Notes under the pieces: model-generated
The model's input: only the letters and a program-made list of their open reading frames with translations
What the model was told of the DNA's origin: nothing
The model's database searches: none
Position numbers and translations under genes: made by a program
Shown: in pieces, positions 25,996 to 34,781 of the stretch
Numbering within the stretch: position 1 is the stretch's first letter
Layout of the letters: each line of letters starts with the position of its first letter
NCBI GenBank assembly: GCA_020161655.1
Contig: JAIUPC010000004.1
Span: forward strand, 62,001-126,000
Reading direction: 5' to 3'
DNA length: 64,000 bases
From: Pseudomonadota bacterium
GTDB lineage: Bacteria; Pseudomonadota; Alphaproteobacteria; Rhodobacterales; Rhodobacteraceae

Positions 25996-27423
25996 ATGAC
26001 CGATCTCGACCTGTGCTACATGCCCGCCCATGAGGCGCTCCGCCGGTTCAAAGCCAAGACGCTGTCGCCGGTAGAGCTGATGGAGGCGACGATCCGCCGC
26101 GCCGAGGCCACCAGGGGCAAGGTCAATGCCATGACCTACACCCATTTCGACGAGGCGATGGATCTCGCCCGCAAGGCCGAGGCGAAATATGCCAGGGGCG
26201 CACCGACCCGGGCGCTGGAGGGCCTGCCCATCGGCATCAAGGATGAAAGCGAGATCAAGGGCAAGCCGACCTCGTCGGGCTCGCTGATCCTGAAGGATCA
26301 TGTCGCCGACCGCACCTCGACGATGAACGCGCGCATCATGCGGGCCGGCGGCATCATCCATGCCCGCACCGCGACGCCGGAATTCAGCTGTGCGGCCACC
26401 ACCTGGTCGCGGCTCTGGGGCGTCACCCGCAATCCGTGGAGCCTCGATCATACCTGCGGCGGTTCCTCGGGCGGGGCCGGGGCCTCGCTTGCCTCGGGCA
26501 CCTCGTCGATCGCCACCGGCTCCGACATCGGCGGCTCGATCCGTATTCCGGCTGCCGCCTGCGGGGTCGTGGGCTACAAGCCGCCCTATGGCCGCAACCC
26601 GGACGATGCGCCCTTCAACCTTGATTTCTTCTGCCACACCGGGCCGATGGCGCGGACGGTGACCGACGCGATCCTCTTGCAGAACGTCATGGCTGGGCCA
26701 AGCCCGGAAGACATCTCCACCCTGCGCCCCAAGCTGCGGCTGCCACAGGACTACAAGCCGATCCGCGGCTGGAAGATCGCCTTCTCGATGGACCTCGGCT
26801 TCTTCGAAATCGATCCCGACGTGCGCCGCAACACGCTCGCCGCGCTCGACACCTTCCGCGATCTCGGGGCGGAAGTGGTCGAGGTTGATCTCGGCTGGAA
26901 ATGGGAGTCGCTGCGGGCCGGGATGACCTATCTCGAACATCTTTTCGGCGGCTACCTCTCGGCTCTTCTGGCCGATCACGCCGACGAGATGACGACCTAT
27001 GCCCGCCAGTTCGCGGAGAAGGGCAAGAAATCCAGATCGCTGGACTTCGTGAGCAGCCTGGAGGTCATCAACGAGATGTATCTGACCTTCGGGCCGATGA
27101 TGGAGAAGTATCAGGCCTTCATCTGCCCGACCAACGCCCTGCCTGCGGTCGCCGCCGATTTCGACCATTCGAAGGACAAGCTCACCATCGACGGCAAGAC
27201 CGTCGATCCGATGCTCGGCTGGGCGATGACCACGCCCTTCAACATGCTCAGCCGCTGCCCGGTGCTCTCGGTTCCTTCAGGCCGGGCGACGAACGGCGTG
27301 CCGACCGGCATCCAGATCGTCGGTCGAAGCTACCGTGACGCGGATGTGTTCCGCGCGGCGATGGCCTATGAAACGGCGCGCGGGCCGTGGTATCTCGACA
27401 AGGGGAACCGGCCTTCGCTGTGA
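25996..27423 (+). CDS. Amidase-signature-family hydrolase
   Basis: A 475-residue amidase with the Ser-cisSer-Lys triad of the family: Lys82 in GLPIGIKDES, the cis-Ser in GGSSGGAGASLASG and the nucleophile Ser in GSDIGGSIRIPA. It cleaves C-N amide bonds in the cytoplasm. A GGAGACTCAAG box precedes the ATG. Its place between importer cluster 3 and a TetR regulator suggests the imported compound carries an amide group. The substrate cannot be named from motifs; the gene is complete. Confidence 0.92.
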   Translation: MTDLDLCYMPAHEALRRFKAKTLSPVELMEATIRRAEATRGKVNAMTYTHFDEAMDLARKAEAKYARGAPTRALEGLPIGIKDESEIKGKPTSSGSLILKDHVADRTSTMNARIMRAGGIIHARTATPEFSCAATTWSRLWGVTRNPWSLDHTCGGSSGGAGASLASGTSSIATGSDIGGSIRIPAAACGVVGYKPPYGRNPDDAPFNLDFFCHTGPMARTVTDAILLQNVMAGPSPEDISTLRPKLRLPQDYKPIRGWKIAFSMDLGFFEIDPDVRRNTLAALDTFRDLGAEVVEVDLGWKWESLRAGMTYLEHLFGGYLSALLADHADEMTTYARQFAEKGKKSRSLDFVSSLEVINEMYLTFGPMMEKYQAFICPTNALPAVAADFDHSKDKLTIDGKTVDPMLGWAMTTPFNMLSRCPVLSVPSGRATNGVPTGIQIVGRSYRDADVFRAAMAYETARGPWYLDKGNRPSL

Positions 27424-27457
27424 TGGCGGGCCAAGGGCCAAGGAGAGGCTGACACGC

Positions 27458-28132
27458 ATGGGCGACGACCTGCCAACCCCCGCGCCGGGCGACCGCGCCG
27501 CCGCCCCCGACCGGCGGCGCCAGCGCGGTGATGCCAGCGCCCAGCGCATCATCGACGCGACCATCGACGTGATCGCCGACGAGGGGCTGGCGGCGGTGAC
27601 AATGCAGCGCGTCGCCGCCAGGGTAGGCTCATCCAACGCGCTGGTCGTGTTTCACTTCGGCAGCAAGGACAACCTTTTTCGGGCGGTCCTGCAGTTTCTC
27701 AGCGACCAGTTCGAGCTTTTGTGGGCAGCGATGGTCCGCACCCCGGACAAGCCGCCGGAACAGCGCTTGCTTGCGGCCATTGATTGCGCGCAACATTTCA
27801 GCCGCCAGCATCCGAACTGGGTCTCGGCCTGGGTCGTCTTCGGCAGCGACCGCCGGACTCTGCAGGTGGATCGCATGATCAGCCTGCCGAACGACCTGAC
27901 CTACAAGAACGAAGCGCGAGCTCTGATCGAAGATGTCGCCCGGTCCTACGGCTATCCCGACGTCGATGCCGATTCGCTGGCCGAAAGCCTCAACTATCTT
28001 GTGCAGGGCGCGTGGTATTGGGACAACGCCAATCCTGACGCCGTCCAGCAGGGCGCGCTGCGCAAGGGGGCGCTGATGCTGCTGAGCCATGTGTTCCCGC
28101 GGCATTTTTCGGCGGACTCTTCCTCCGACTAG
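27458..28132 (+). CDS. TetR-family regulator (BetI-like length and fold)
   Basis: A 224-residue TetR protein. ATG at 27458 follows AAGGAGAGG with a spacing of about 12. The helix-turn-helix is AAVTMQRVAARVGSSNALVV with FHFGSKDNLFRAVLQ, preceded by a basic tail (PDRRRQRGDASAQRIIDATI). The C-terminal ligand domain is all helical and ends SHVFPRHFSA, as in BetI-type proteins. Located at the 3' end of the importer-amidase operon, it probably represses it, perhaps at the dyad near 21921-21934. Confidence 0.9.
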   Translation: MGDDLPTPAPGDRAAAPDRRRQRGDASAQRIIDATIDVIADEGLAAVTMQRVAARVGSSNALVVFHFGSKDNLFRAVLQFLSDQFELLWAAMVRTPDKPPEQRLLAAIDCAQHFSRQHPNWVSAWVVFGSDRRTLQVDRMISLPNDLTYKNEARALIEDVARSYGYPDVDADSLAESLNYLVQGAWYWDNANPDAVQQGALRKGALMLLSHVFPRHFSADSSSD

Positions 28133-28190
28133 TCAGCAAGCTTACTCCTCGGCGCAGTTTCGGTGGGCGGTATTCGCAACCTTCTTCCCC

Positions 28191-29026
28191 TCAGCCGACC
28201 GACAAGGAGGCGCGGGTGTTAAGCGTTTCCTTGTCAGAACCGGCCATTCGCTTGTAGCTGGCGGCAATCTCCTCCAATTCAGCGCGACTGATGATTGCGG
28301 TCACGTCGTCAAACCCGTCTGGCGCCCGGTTTTCGGCAAGCTGCATCACCTGCTCTGGACCATTGCCACGGTTGGCCAGCACGATCCGCGACGTCGCGGA
28401 GCGCCGTTCAGCTTCGCATCATGCGAGCGCCTGATCGGGTAGCAGACGAACTTCTGGTCCTGGTGGCCTGCCACGACCATGGTGCGTTCATCAAGGTATG
28501 GCGCCGCATCGGGCACGCCGCGCCACAGGACACGGTTGTTCCATTTGGGCGGTCCTTCACAGGGAAACAGCTGTGTTTGCGGGCCGCTGAATGGATGCCG
28601 TCCGCCGCGACCACGACATCGGCCGTGGCGCTGCCGTCTGCGAAGCTGACAGTCGCGTCGCCCTCTTGTAGGTCGAACCGCTCGGCCCTGCGGCCGAGAT
28701 GGACTTGTCCGCACCGAGCCGGATGCGGTGCACGGAGTACTGGGGCTAGAGATAGCCCGCCGCCAGGCCACGGGGCTCGCCCAGATCTCCTGGCCGAACC
28801 TTTTGGCATACATCAGCTTTTCGGTCGCAATGCTGATCCCCGCCAAGGCATCGCCTAACCCGAGTTCGGTCAGTTCCCGCACCGCGTGGGGCAGAAGGTT
28901 GATGCCGACGCCCAAGGGTTTCAGGTCCGGCACCGCCTCGAAAACCTCTGCCTCAATGCCGGCGGCGTGCAGGCTCAGGGCTGCGGTCAGCCCGCCGATA
29001 CCGCCGCCGATCACGATGACACGCAC
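28191..29026 (-). pseudogene. Frameshifted and truncated FAD monooxygenase
   Basis: The N-terminus is a clear PHBH-type flavin monooxygenase: MRVIVIGGGIGGLTAALSLH, EVFEAVPDLKPLGVGINLLP. Continuity is then lost across several frames: GDATVSFADGSATADVVVAA and ADGIHSAARK in a second frame, VLWRGVPDAAPYLDERTMVV back in the first, then a third frame with VMQLAENRAPDGFDDVTAII. The C-terminal FAD-binding GDAAHP block is absent. At least two frameshifts and a 3' loss make it non-functional. It is divergent from a MarR gene, which may once have controlled it. Confidence 0.85.
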
Positions 29027-29042
29027 TTGTTTTCCCTTTCGA

Positions 29043-29065
29043 TATTGTATATGTGATATACAATA
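29043..29065. promoter_or_regulatory. MarR-type operator (TATTGTATA-N5-TATACAATA)
   Basis: Perfect inverted repeat with 9-bp arms and a 5-bp centre (TGTGA) in the 73-bp divergent spacer between the broken monooxygenase and the MarR gene. Size and AT-rich symmetry fit MarR-family binding sites and the position allows autorepression. Confidence 0.7.
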
Positions 29066-29099
29066 ATCAAATGACAGGCACGCCTGTCAAGGGGGCACT

Positions 29100-29576
29100 A
29101 TGAGCGTGGAAAGGCAGACCGAGCCCGAGAAGCAAGCGGCGTTCGAGCAATGGCCGGACGGCGTTTCCTTCGGGGTTCTCCGCGACCTCATCGGCTATGC
29201 GCTGCGCCGGGCGCAGATCGCAATCTATCGGGATTTCTTCGCGAGTGTTGGCGCCGACGGCATCACACCGCCCCTGTTCGCCGCGCTGGTGCTGATCGCA
29301 GAAAATCCCGACATCAATCAGTCACGCCTGGGCGAGATCCTCGGCGTAAACCGCGCGGCGGCCAAGGCGCTGGTCGACCGGCTGACCGCGCCGAAGCTGG
29401 TGGAACGGCAGGCATCGCCAAGCGACCGGCGCGCCAATACGATCCGGCTGACCCCGGAGGGGCAGGCGCGGCTCGGTGATCTGATACGGCAGGTGCAGGC
29501 ACACGACGCCCGCGTCGCCCGGCGGCTCGCGCCCGAAGACCTCTCGCTTTTGCGCGACTTGCTGGGAAGGTTCTGA
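29100..29576 (+). CDS. MarR-family transcriptional regulator
   Basis: A 158-residue winged-helix regulator. The DNA-binding region is NPDINQSRLGEILGVNRAAA then KALVDRLTAPKLVERQASPS, with the wing DRRANTIRLTPEGQA. Flanking helices provide the dimer interface. It starts 34 bases from a perfect dyad that is probably its operator. The neighbouring divergent monooxygenase is broken, so the remaining target may be its own operon with the DUF3237 gene three bases downstream. Confidence 0.92.
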   Translation: MSVERQTEPEKQAAFEQWPDGVSFGVLRDLIGYALRRAQIAIYRDFFASVGADGITPPLFAALVLIAENPDINQSRLGEILGVNRAAAKALVDRLTAPKLVERQASPSDRRANTIRLTPEGQARLGDLIRQVQAHDARVARRLAPEDLSLLRDLLGRF

Positions 29577-29578
29577 TC

Positions 29579-30022
29579 GTGCTGCCCGGGTTTGAACCCG
29601 TCGCCACCTTCCGCATCGAGGTCGGCGCCCCGGTCGAGGTTGGCCCCGGCAGACGGATGGTGCCGGTTCTCGGCGGCACGGTAGAGGGCGCGCGGCTCAA
29701 CGGCCTTATTCTGCCGGGCGGCGCAGACTGGCAGTCCATCGGCGCCGACGAACTGTTGACCATCAGCGCGCGCTGGATCCTCCAAACCGGAAATGGTGCG
29801 CGCATCCTGGTCGAAACCCCCGGCCTGCGGCGGACCAGCCGGCCTGCAACGGCACAACTTTCGCCGGTCAAAGGCTCTGATCCGGCGGCGCCTTACTTCC
29901 GCGTCGCGCCTCGGTTCAGCACCACGGAACCCGAATTTGCCTGGCTGCAGCAATCGCTGTTCGTGGGGCTCGGCGTCAAAGCGTCGGATGGCGTGGAGTT
30001 CGAGGTTTTTGCGCTGCTGTAG
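29579..30022 (+). CDS. DUF3237-family protein
   Basis: A 147-residue protein beginning at GTG, two bases after the MarR stop, hence an operon partner. The family pattern is visible: EPVATFRIEVGAPVEVGPGR, VLGGTVEGARLNGLILPGGA DW-type core, and the end EFAWLQQSLFVGLGVKASDG. DUF3237 proteins are small beta-rich proteins of unknown biochemistry often found with aromatic or xenobiotic catabolism genes. Similarity spans the full length, so the gene looks intact. Confidence 0.8.
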   Translation: MLPGFEPVATFRIEVGAPVEVGPGRRMVPVLGGTVEGARLNGLILPGGADWQSIGADELLTISARWILQTGNGARILVETPGLRRTSRPATAQLSPVKGSDPAAPYFRVAPRFSTTEPEFAWLQQSLFVGLGVKASDGVEFEVFALL

Positions 30023-30166
30023 AGGTGGTGCCAAGGGATCATGGCTTGAGCAGGGCGGGGGGCGAGTGACGCAGAGGTGGCATGTCAAAGCAACCTCGAT
30101 TGCGTCGGGTCGGGCGGCGTCACAGCGTCCCGGCATGGCCGCGCGCGCTATGCCGGCACCCCATTC

Positions 30167-30256
30167 TGCCGCGAGACGGTGCGGTTCTGGTGGCATCGCT
30201 TTGGCCAGATCTTTGCTGCCGAGATCCGGAAGCGCCGGGTCGATGGCATGCGCCTG
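30167..30256 (+). pseudogene. IS6-family transposase relic
   Basis: Thirty codons encode CRETVRFWWHRFGQIFAAEI and RKRRVDGMR, the conserved central IS6 transposase block also seen at the window start. Flanking sequence on both sides is unrelated, so only this fragment survives. Confidence 0.7.
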
Positions 30257-30282
30257 ATGTGCCGGAAGTGGTATCTGGCGCA

Positions 30283-30404
30283 ATGGATTTCATGCGCGAT
30301 CAACTCGCGATGGCCGCAAGCTTCGCATCCTGACCGTCGTCGAGACCCACTCCCGCCAATGCCCAGTAGCCGATACGCGATCAAAAGGGCCGGATCGCGG
30401 CTGG
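30283..30404 (+). pseudogene. IS3-family transposase (OrfB) relic
   Basis: The peptide MDFMRDQLA followed, after a frameshift, by GRKLRILTVVETHSRQCPVA corresponds to the DDE-core start of IS3-family OrfB proteins (W-MDF-DQL-GRKLR-L-VVD). It directly abuts the IS6 relic, so at least two different elements have inserted and decayed here. Confidence 0.65.
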
Positions 30405-30425
30405 TTGAGACTGGGGGCAGGCCGT

Positions 30426-32093
30426 TCAGTACCCAGCCTCGGGGCGGTCGCAGAACGGATCGACCGGGCTTTTCCCGGCAAAGGGTGTGCGGCCCAGCAG
30501 GCAATCCAGCACCGCCTCCTGCATGCTGTCCATGGTTGCATAGGCGTTGATCACGCAGGGCGCAGAGGGGGCGTCATAGAGGTAGTAAGGGTAGCCGAAG
30601 GACAGGAGGATCGTCGGCACCTCATGCCAGACCCGTTTCATTGCGCCTGCCATCCCGCCGGCCAGCCGGCCCCAATCCAGGAAGATGCGGCCGCGTGTCA
30701 GCAGGGTTTCTTCAGCCATGAGATAGATCACAAGATCAAAGTCGCGGGGATCCGGTTGCTCATCCGGATCAAACAGCGTGACCCGAAACCCTGCCTCGGC
30801 CAGCATCCGGGGCAAGGCGAAGTCGGCTTGCATTCCCCGCATCGGCTGCACGATGCCGGTGCTGTAGATCAGCACCCGTTTGTGCCGCTCCGGTGAAATC
30901 GGCAGGGTTGCATTGTTGTCCTTCACAAGTGTCGGGGCGCGGGCCGTGATGGCGCGGGCGAGGGCGCGATCCTCTGGCCGGGCAAGGTCGCCACGATCCG
31001 CAGGCTGGAACGGTCGGTTCAGGCCGAGCGCTGCCTTCAGGCCCAGAACCCGAATGAGCGCTTCTTCGATGCGGGCATGTGACAGACGGCCATCCTCCAG
31101 GGCGGCCTTCAGCCGGGCAATGTCGGCCTCGGGCTCATCGGAGAACAGGATCAGGTCACAGCCGTTTTCAATGACTTCGGGCAAGTATTCATCGCGCCGC
31201 GCCCAATCGCCAAGACCGGCCATGCTGGTCGCGTCGGAGACGATCAGGCCGTTGAAGCCCAGTTCCTCGCGCAACAGGGTCTGGTTCAGCGTGCGGTTGA
31301 TCGAGGCCGGGCGATAGGCTTCGCGCCCCGGATCGGCGTGCTTTTCCGCCATGTAGGCCGGGAAGGCGATATGGGCAGACATGACCGACAGGATGCCGTC
31401 CGCGATCAGATCGGCATAAAGCGCGCCATGCGATCCGCGCCAGGCCTCGACCGACAAGGGGATGACCGTGGTCACCAGATGCTGGTCCCGGTCATCATGG
31501 CCTTCGCCCGGCCAGTGTTTGGCCGTGGCGGCCACGCCATGCGCCTGAAGCGCCGTCACATGGGCGCGGGCATGGCGAGCGATCGTCGCAGGGTCAGACC
31601 CGAAGCCGCGCGTGGCCACGATCGGGCTCCGGAAGGCGGCGTTGATGTCGATGACCGGGGTAAACGACCAGTTCACGCCGGCGGCCCGCGCCTCCCGTGC
31701 GGTCATTGCCGAAATCGCTCTGGTCGCCTCGGGGTCGTCGATGGCCGCGAGGGCGAGCGGGTTCGGCACCTCCGTGCCGAAAGGCATGCTCATCCGCGAG
31801 CCTTCCAGATCGGCGCTGACGAGATGGGGGATGGCGGCAGTTGCGTGCAACGCATCCAGCATGTCGAGATCACCGGACCCGTCGCCGGAAAAGAACCGCG
31901 TCACCCCGGCGGGGGCGAGGCCCCGCATGCGCGCAACCTCGGCAGGGTCATGGCCACCAAAGATGTGAATGAAGAGGTGCCGGATGCGGACATCAGCATC
32001 CATGCCGGCCAGCGTCCGGCGCACCCAGTCGCAGCCCTCCGCATCAAGATGAAAAGGTGACTTCGTCAGTAAGCGCTCAACAAGATCAGTCAT
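30426..32093 (-). CDS. Glycoside hydrolase family 3 enzyme (NagZ-like)
   Basis: A 555-residue GH3 protein. The N-terminal barrel has LVSADLEGSRM, the NagZ-type KHWPGEG-(4)-D-Q-H motif at residues 192-205 that supplies the Asp-His acid/base pair, and nucleophile Asp287 in GLIVSDATSMAGL. This points to beta-N-acetylhexosaminidase activity. Typical NagZ has about 340 residues; the extra 200-residue C-terminal domain resembles the GH3 second domain. No signal peptide, so probably cytoplasmic. It stands alone, flanked by IS relics on both sides, and may have been acquired. Role could be turnover of amino-sugar glycosides or muropeptides. Confidence 0.87.
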   Translation of the reverse strand: MTDLVERLLTKSPFHLDAEGCDWVRRTLAGMDADVRIRHLFIHIFGGHDPAEVARMRGLAPAGVTRFFSGDGSGDLDMLDALHATAAIPHLVSADLEGSRMSMPFGTEVPNPLALAAIDDPEATRAISAMTAREARAAGVNWSFTPVIDINAAFRSPIVATRGFGSDPATIARHARAHVTALQAHGVAATAKHWPGEGHDDRDQHLVTTVIPLSVEAWRGSHGALYADLIADGILSVMSAHIAFPAYMAEKHADPGREAYRPASINRTLNQTLLREELGFNGLIVSDATSMAGLGDWARRDEYLPEVIENGCDLILFSDEPEADIARLKAALEDGRLSHARIEEALIRVLGLKAALGLNRPFQPADRGDLARPEDRALARAITARAPTLVKDNNATLPISPERHKRVLIYSTGIVQPMRGMQADFALPRMLAEAGFRVTLFDPDEQPDPRDFDLVIYLMAEETLLTRGRIFLDWGRLAGGMAGAMKRVWHEVPTILLSFGYPYYLYDAPSAPCVINAYATMDSMQEAVLDCLLGRTPFAGKSPVDPFCDRPEAGY

Positions 32094-32723
32094 TTTTTAT
32101 CCGTTGGGTGGCGGCAGGGGGGAGGTCCGTGGTACATCCCGGAAGGCTACCGCAAAGGGGCGATTCCTGAATACCCTGCCACGAGGAGCCCCAAAAGAAG
32201 CGCAGAACTCACCCTACAGTGTCCGGTGAGACAAATCTGGCTTACGGCAGGGAGGGGCATGCAGCGCCAGCGCAGGTTCGGACCCAGCCCCTTCAGATGG
32301 TTCAAGGCAAGACCCAAGGTCATCCGATTGGCGGTGATGTGCTACGTGCGGTTCCCGTTCTCGCTCTGGAACGTCCAAGACCTTCTACACGGGTGCGGTG
32401 TCGATAAAGGTCGCCAATCGATCCGGTTCTGACGGCGCAAGTTCGGTCCGATGTTCGTCGCTGAAATCCGGAAACGTCGGATAGGAAGTTCTCAATCGCT
32501 CGCCACTCTCCAACTCTCGGTCGAGGACCGTTTCAACCAGGAACGCAGCCTCTCCTTGCGCCAACTTCAAGACAAACCGCGCCGCCGCTCGACCTGAATT
32601 GCGCGGTCGCTGCGCCGAGTAGGGCGCAGAACTACCGTCCTGGCTGAGCCTTGTTCGAACTGGTCGGCCAGCACCCTTCGCGGGCCATTCGCTCGAAGAC
32701 CATGGGCCGTCGCCTCCCGCCTC
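32094..32723. other. Gene-poor gap with IS relic
   Basis: Of this 630-bp interval, about 32226-32510 is an IS6 transposase relic. The first 130 bases are the upstream region of the leftward GH3 gene and show no clear promoter. From 32510 to 32723 no gene, repeat or family match is visible. Confidence 0.6.
32226..32510 (+). pseudogene. IS6-family transposase N-terminal relic
   Basis: The frame reads FKARPKVIRLAVMCYVRFPF, SLWNVQDLLHGCGVDK, then a stop, then RRKFGPMFVAEIRKRR. This is the N-terminal third of an IS6-type transposase (F-VI-LAV-Y-RFPLS-RDV--LL) with an internal stop codon and no catalytic core afterwards. Confidence 0.72.
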
Positions 32724-34694
32724 TCAGGCCAGCCCCAGTTCCGGCAGGTCGCGGAAGCAATCGAGCGCTGCGGGGTTGGCGAGCGAGTCGGTGTTCTTCA
32801 CCGGGCGACCATGGACCACGTCGCGTACCGCAAGCTCGGTCACCTTGCCGCTTTTCGTGCGCGGGATATCCGCCACGGCCAGCACCAGTGCCGGGACGTG
32901 ACGCGGCGATGACCCGGTACGGATCGCCGACTTGATCCGGGCAATGAGCGCTTCGGCAAGGTTCTGGCCCGCCGCCATGACCACGAAAAGGACGACCCGT
33001 ACGTCATCGCCGATGTCCTGGCCGATGACCACGGCGTCGGCGACCTCGGCGAACTTTTCGACCTCGGCATAGATTTCCGCGGTGCCGATGCGGACCCCGC
33101 CGGGATTGAGCGTGGCGTCGGAACGGCCGTGGATCACGAACCCGCCGGTGGCGCGGCGTTCGGCGAAGTCGCCCTGACACCAGACGCCCGGGAAGCGCGC
33201 GAAATAGGCGTCGCGGTAGCGGGTCCCGTCGTCGCCCCAAAACCCGAGCGGCATCGAAGGGAAGGGCGCGGTGCAGACAAGCTCGCCCTTTTCGCCGTTC
33301 GCGGCGGGCTGGCCATTGTCGGTCCAGACATCGACGGCCAGACCGAAGCCGGGGCGCTGGATCTCGCCCCGGAACACCGGCGCGGTTGGGTCGCCAAGGA
33401 CGAAGCAGGATACGATGTCGGTTCCCCCGGAAATGGAGGCAAGGTGGATGTCCTCCTTCAGCGCGCGGTAGACATAGTCAAAGCTCTCGCTCACCAGCGG
33501 CGAGCCGGTGGACATCATCGCCGACAGGGCGGACAGGTCATGCGTGGCGCCGGGGCGGAAGCCTTCCTTCCGAAGGCTGTCGATATATTTGGCCGAGGTG
33601 CCGAAATGGGTCATCCTTTCGGCGGTGGCATAGTCAAAGAGCACCGATGGCCCGGGATGAAACGGCGAGCCGTCATAAAGGAGGAGCGTCGCGCCCTGCG
33701 CGATGCCTGAAACCAGCCAGTTCCACATCATCCAGCCCAGCGTGGTGAAATAGAAAAGCCGGCTTCCGGGCTTGATGTCGGCGTGGAGCGCCTGTTCCTT
33801 CAGGTGCTGCAAAAGGACGCCGCCGGCGCGGTGGACGATGCATTTCGGCGCGCCGGTGGTGCCAGAGGAAAAGAGCACATAGACCGGATGATCGAAAGGC
33901 ATCCGCGTGAAGGCCAGTTCCTCCGCCGCATAGAGTGCCTCGAAAGCGGCGAAGGTGCTGCCGTTGGCGAGCGCACCTGCGGTTTCCTCCGCCGTGCCGA
34001 GGTAGTCGATGACGACGGTGCGCGTGACCGACGGCAGGTTCTCGGCGATGGCGCCGAGCTTCTGCGTGATGTCGATCCGCTTGCCGGCGTAGTAGTAGCC
34101 GTCTGTCGCAAAGAGCACCTTGGGTTCGATCTGGCCGAAGCGGTCAAGCACGGCACGGGCGCCGAAGTCGGGCGAGGCGGAACACCAGACCCCGCCGAGA
34201 GATGCCGTGGCCAGCATCGCGGCGACAGCCTCGGGCCGGTTGGGCAAAAGCCCGGCCACGCGGTCGCCGGGGCCGACGCAGGCATCGGCCAGCGCCTGCT
34301 GCAACCGCGACACATGGCGTTCAAGCTGCGCCCAGGTCCAGCGCAGGCGGATCTTGTCCTCACCCCAGAAAACGATCGCGTCCTGCTTTCGGTCCGTAGG
34401 CGGGTTCAGCCGCAGAAGGTTCTCGGCGAAGTTCAGCCGCGCGTCGGGAAAGAAGCGCGTGCCGATCATGTCGGCCCCGGTGATGAAAGGGGCCTGCCCC
34501 TTGTCGCCGATGATGCCGAGGTGATCCCAGAGCGCGCTCCAGAACCCTTCGGGGTCGGAGGCGGCATATTCGCCAAGTGCTGCGCCATCCGGGAACTGAT
34601 CCCCGACACGGGGTTCGAGAAACGCGCCGAAACGCCGGATCTCGGTGGCGGCAACGCGCTCGGGCGAGGGGGACCAGATCGGATCGGTGGGCAT
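32724..34694 (-). CDS. Acetoacetate-CoA ligase (acetoacetyl-CoA synthetase)
   Basis: A 656-residue ANL-superfamily enzyme activating acetoacetate to acetoacetyl-CoA with ATP. The adenylation P-loop is YVLFSSGTTGAPKCIVH, then the family-typical TTLGWMMWNWLVSGIAQGAT and SGGTDIVSCFVLGDPTAPVF. The C-terminal lid has HGRSDATLNPGGVRIGTAEI and the catalytic Lys in RTKSGKVTELAVRDVVHGRP. N-terminal FFPDARLNFAENLLR is typical of this subfamily. GGAGCCGCG precedes the ATG. Within the TRAP-BKACE operon it would activate acetoacetate released by BKACE. Confidence 0.95.
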   Translation of the reverse strand: MPTDPIWSPSPERVAATEIRRFGAFLEPRVGDQFPDGAALGEYAASDPEGFWSALWDHLGIIGDKGQAPFITGADMIGTRFFPDARLNFAENLLRLNPPTDRKQDAIVFWGEDKIRLRWTWAQLERHVSRLQQALADACVGPGDRVAGLLPNRPEAVAAMLATASLGGVWCSASPDFGARAVLDRFGQIEPKVLFATDGYYYAGKRIDITQKLGAIAENLPSVTRTVVIDYLGTAEETAGALANGSTFAAFEALYAAEELAFTRMPFDHPVYVLFSSGTTGAPKCIVHRAGGVLLQHLKEQALHADIKPGSRLFYFTTLGWMMWNWLVSGIAQGATLLLYDGSPFHPGPSVLFDYATAERMTHFGTSAKYIDSLRKEGFRPGATHDLSALSAMMSTGSPLVSESFDYVYRALKEDIHLASISGGTDIVSCFVLGDPTAPVFRGEIQRPGFGLAVDVWTDNGQPAANGEKGELVCTAPFPSMPLGFWGDDGTRYRDAYFARFPGVWCQGDFAERRATGGFVIHGRSDATLNPGGVRIGTAEIYAEVEKFAEVADAVVIGQDIGDDVRVVLFVVMAAGQNLAEALIARIKSAIRTGSSPRHVPALVLAVADIPRTKSGKVTELAVRDVVHGRPVKNTDSLANPAALDCFRDLPELGLA

Positions 34695-34715
34695 CGCGGC
34701 TCCGTGGGGCAGGGT

Positions 34716-34737
34716 GGGGCACCAGGTCCGGTGCCCC
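34716..34737 (-). terminator. Hairpin between cyclase-family and synthetase genes
   Basis: Perfect 8-bp stem GGGGCACC/GGTGCCCC with a 6-nt loop in the 87-bp gap before the synthetase start. No T-tract; it may reduce readthrough from the upstream genes or protect their mRNA 3' end. Confidence 0.4.
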
Positions 34738-34781
34738 CGGGGCTTTGGGGGATGTTACTTGATTGCCTGCGGATTGATAGG

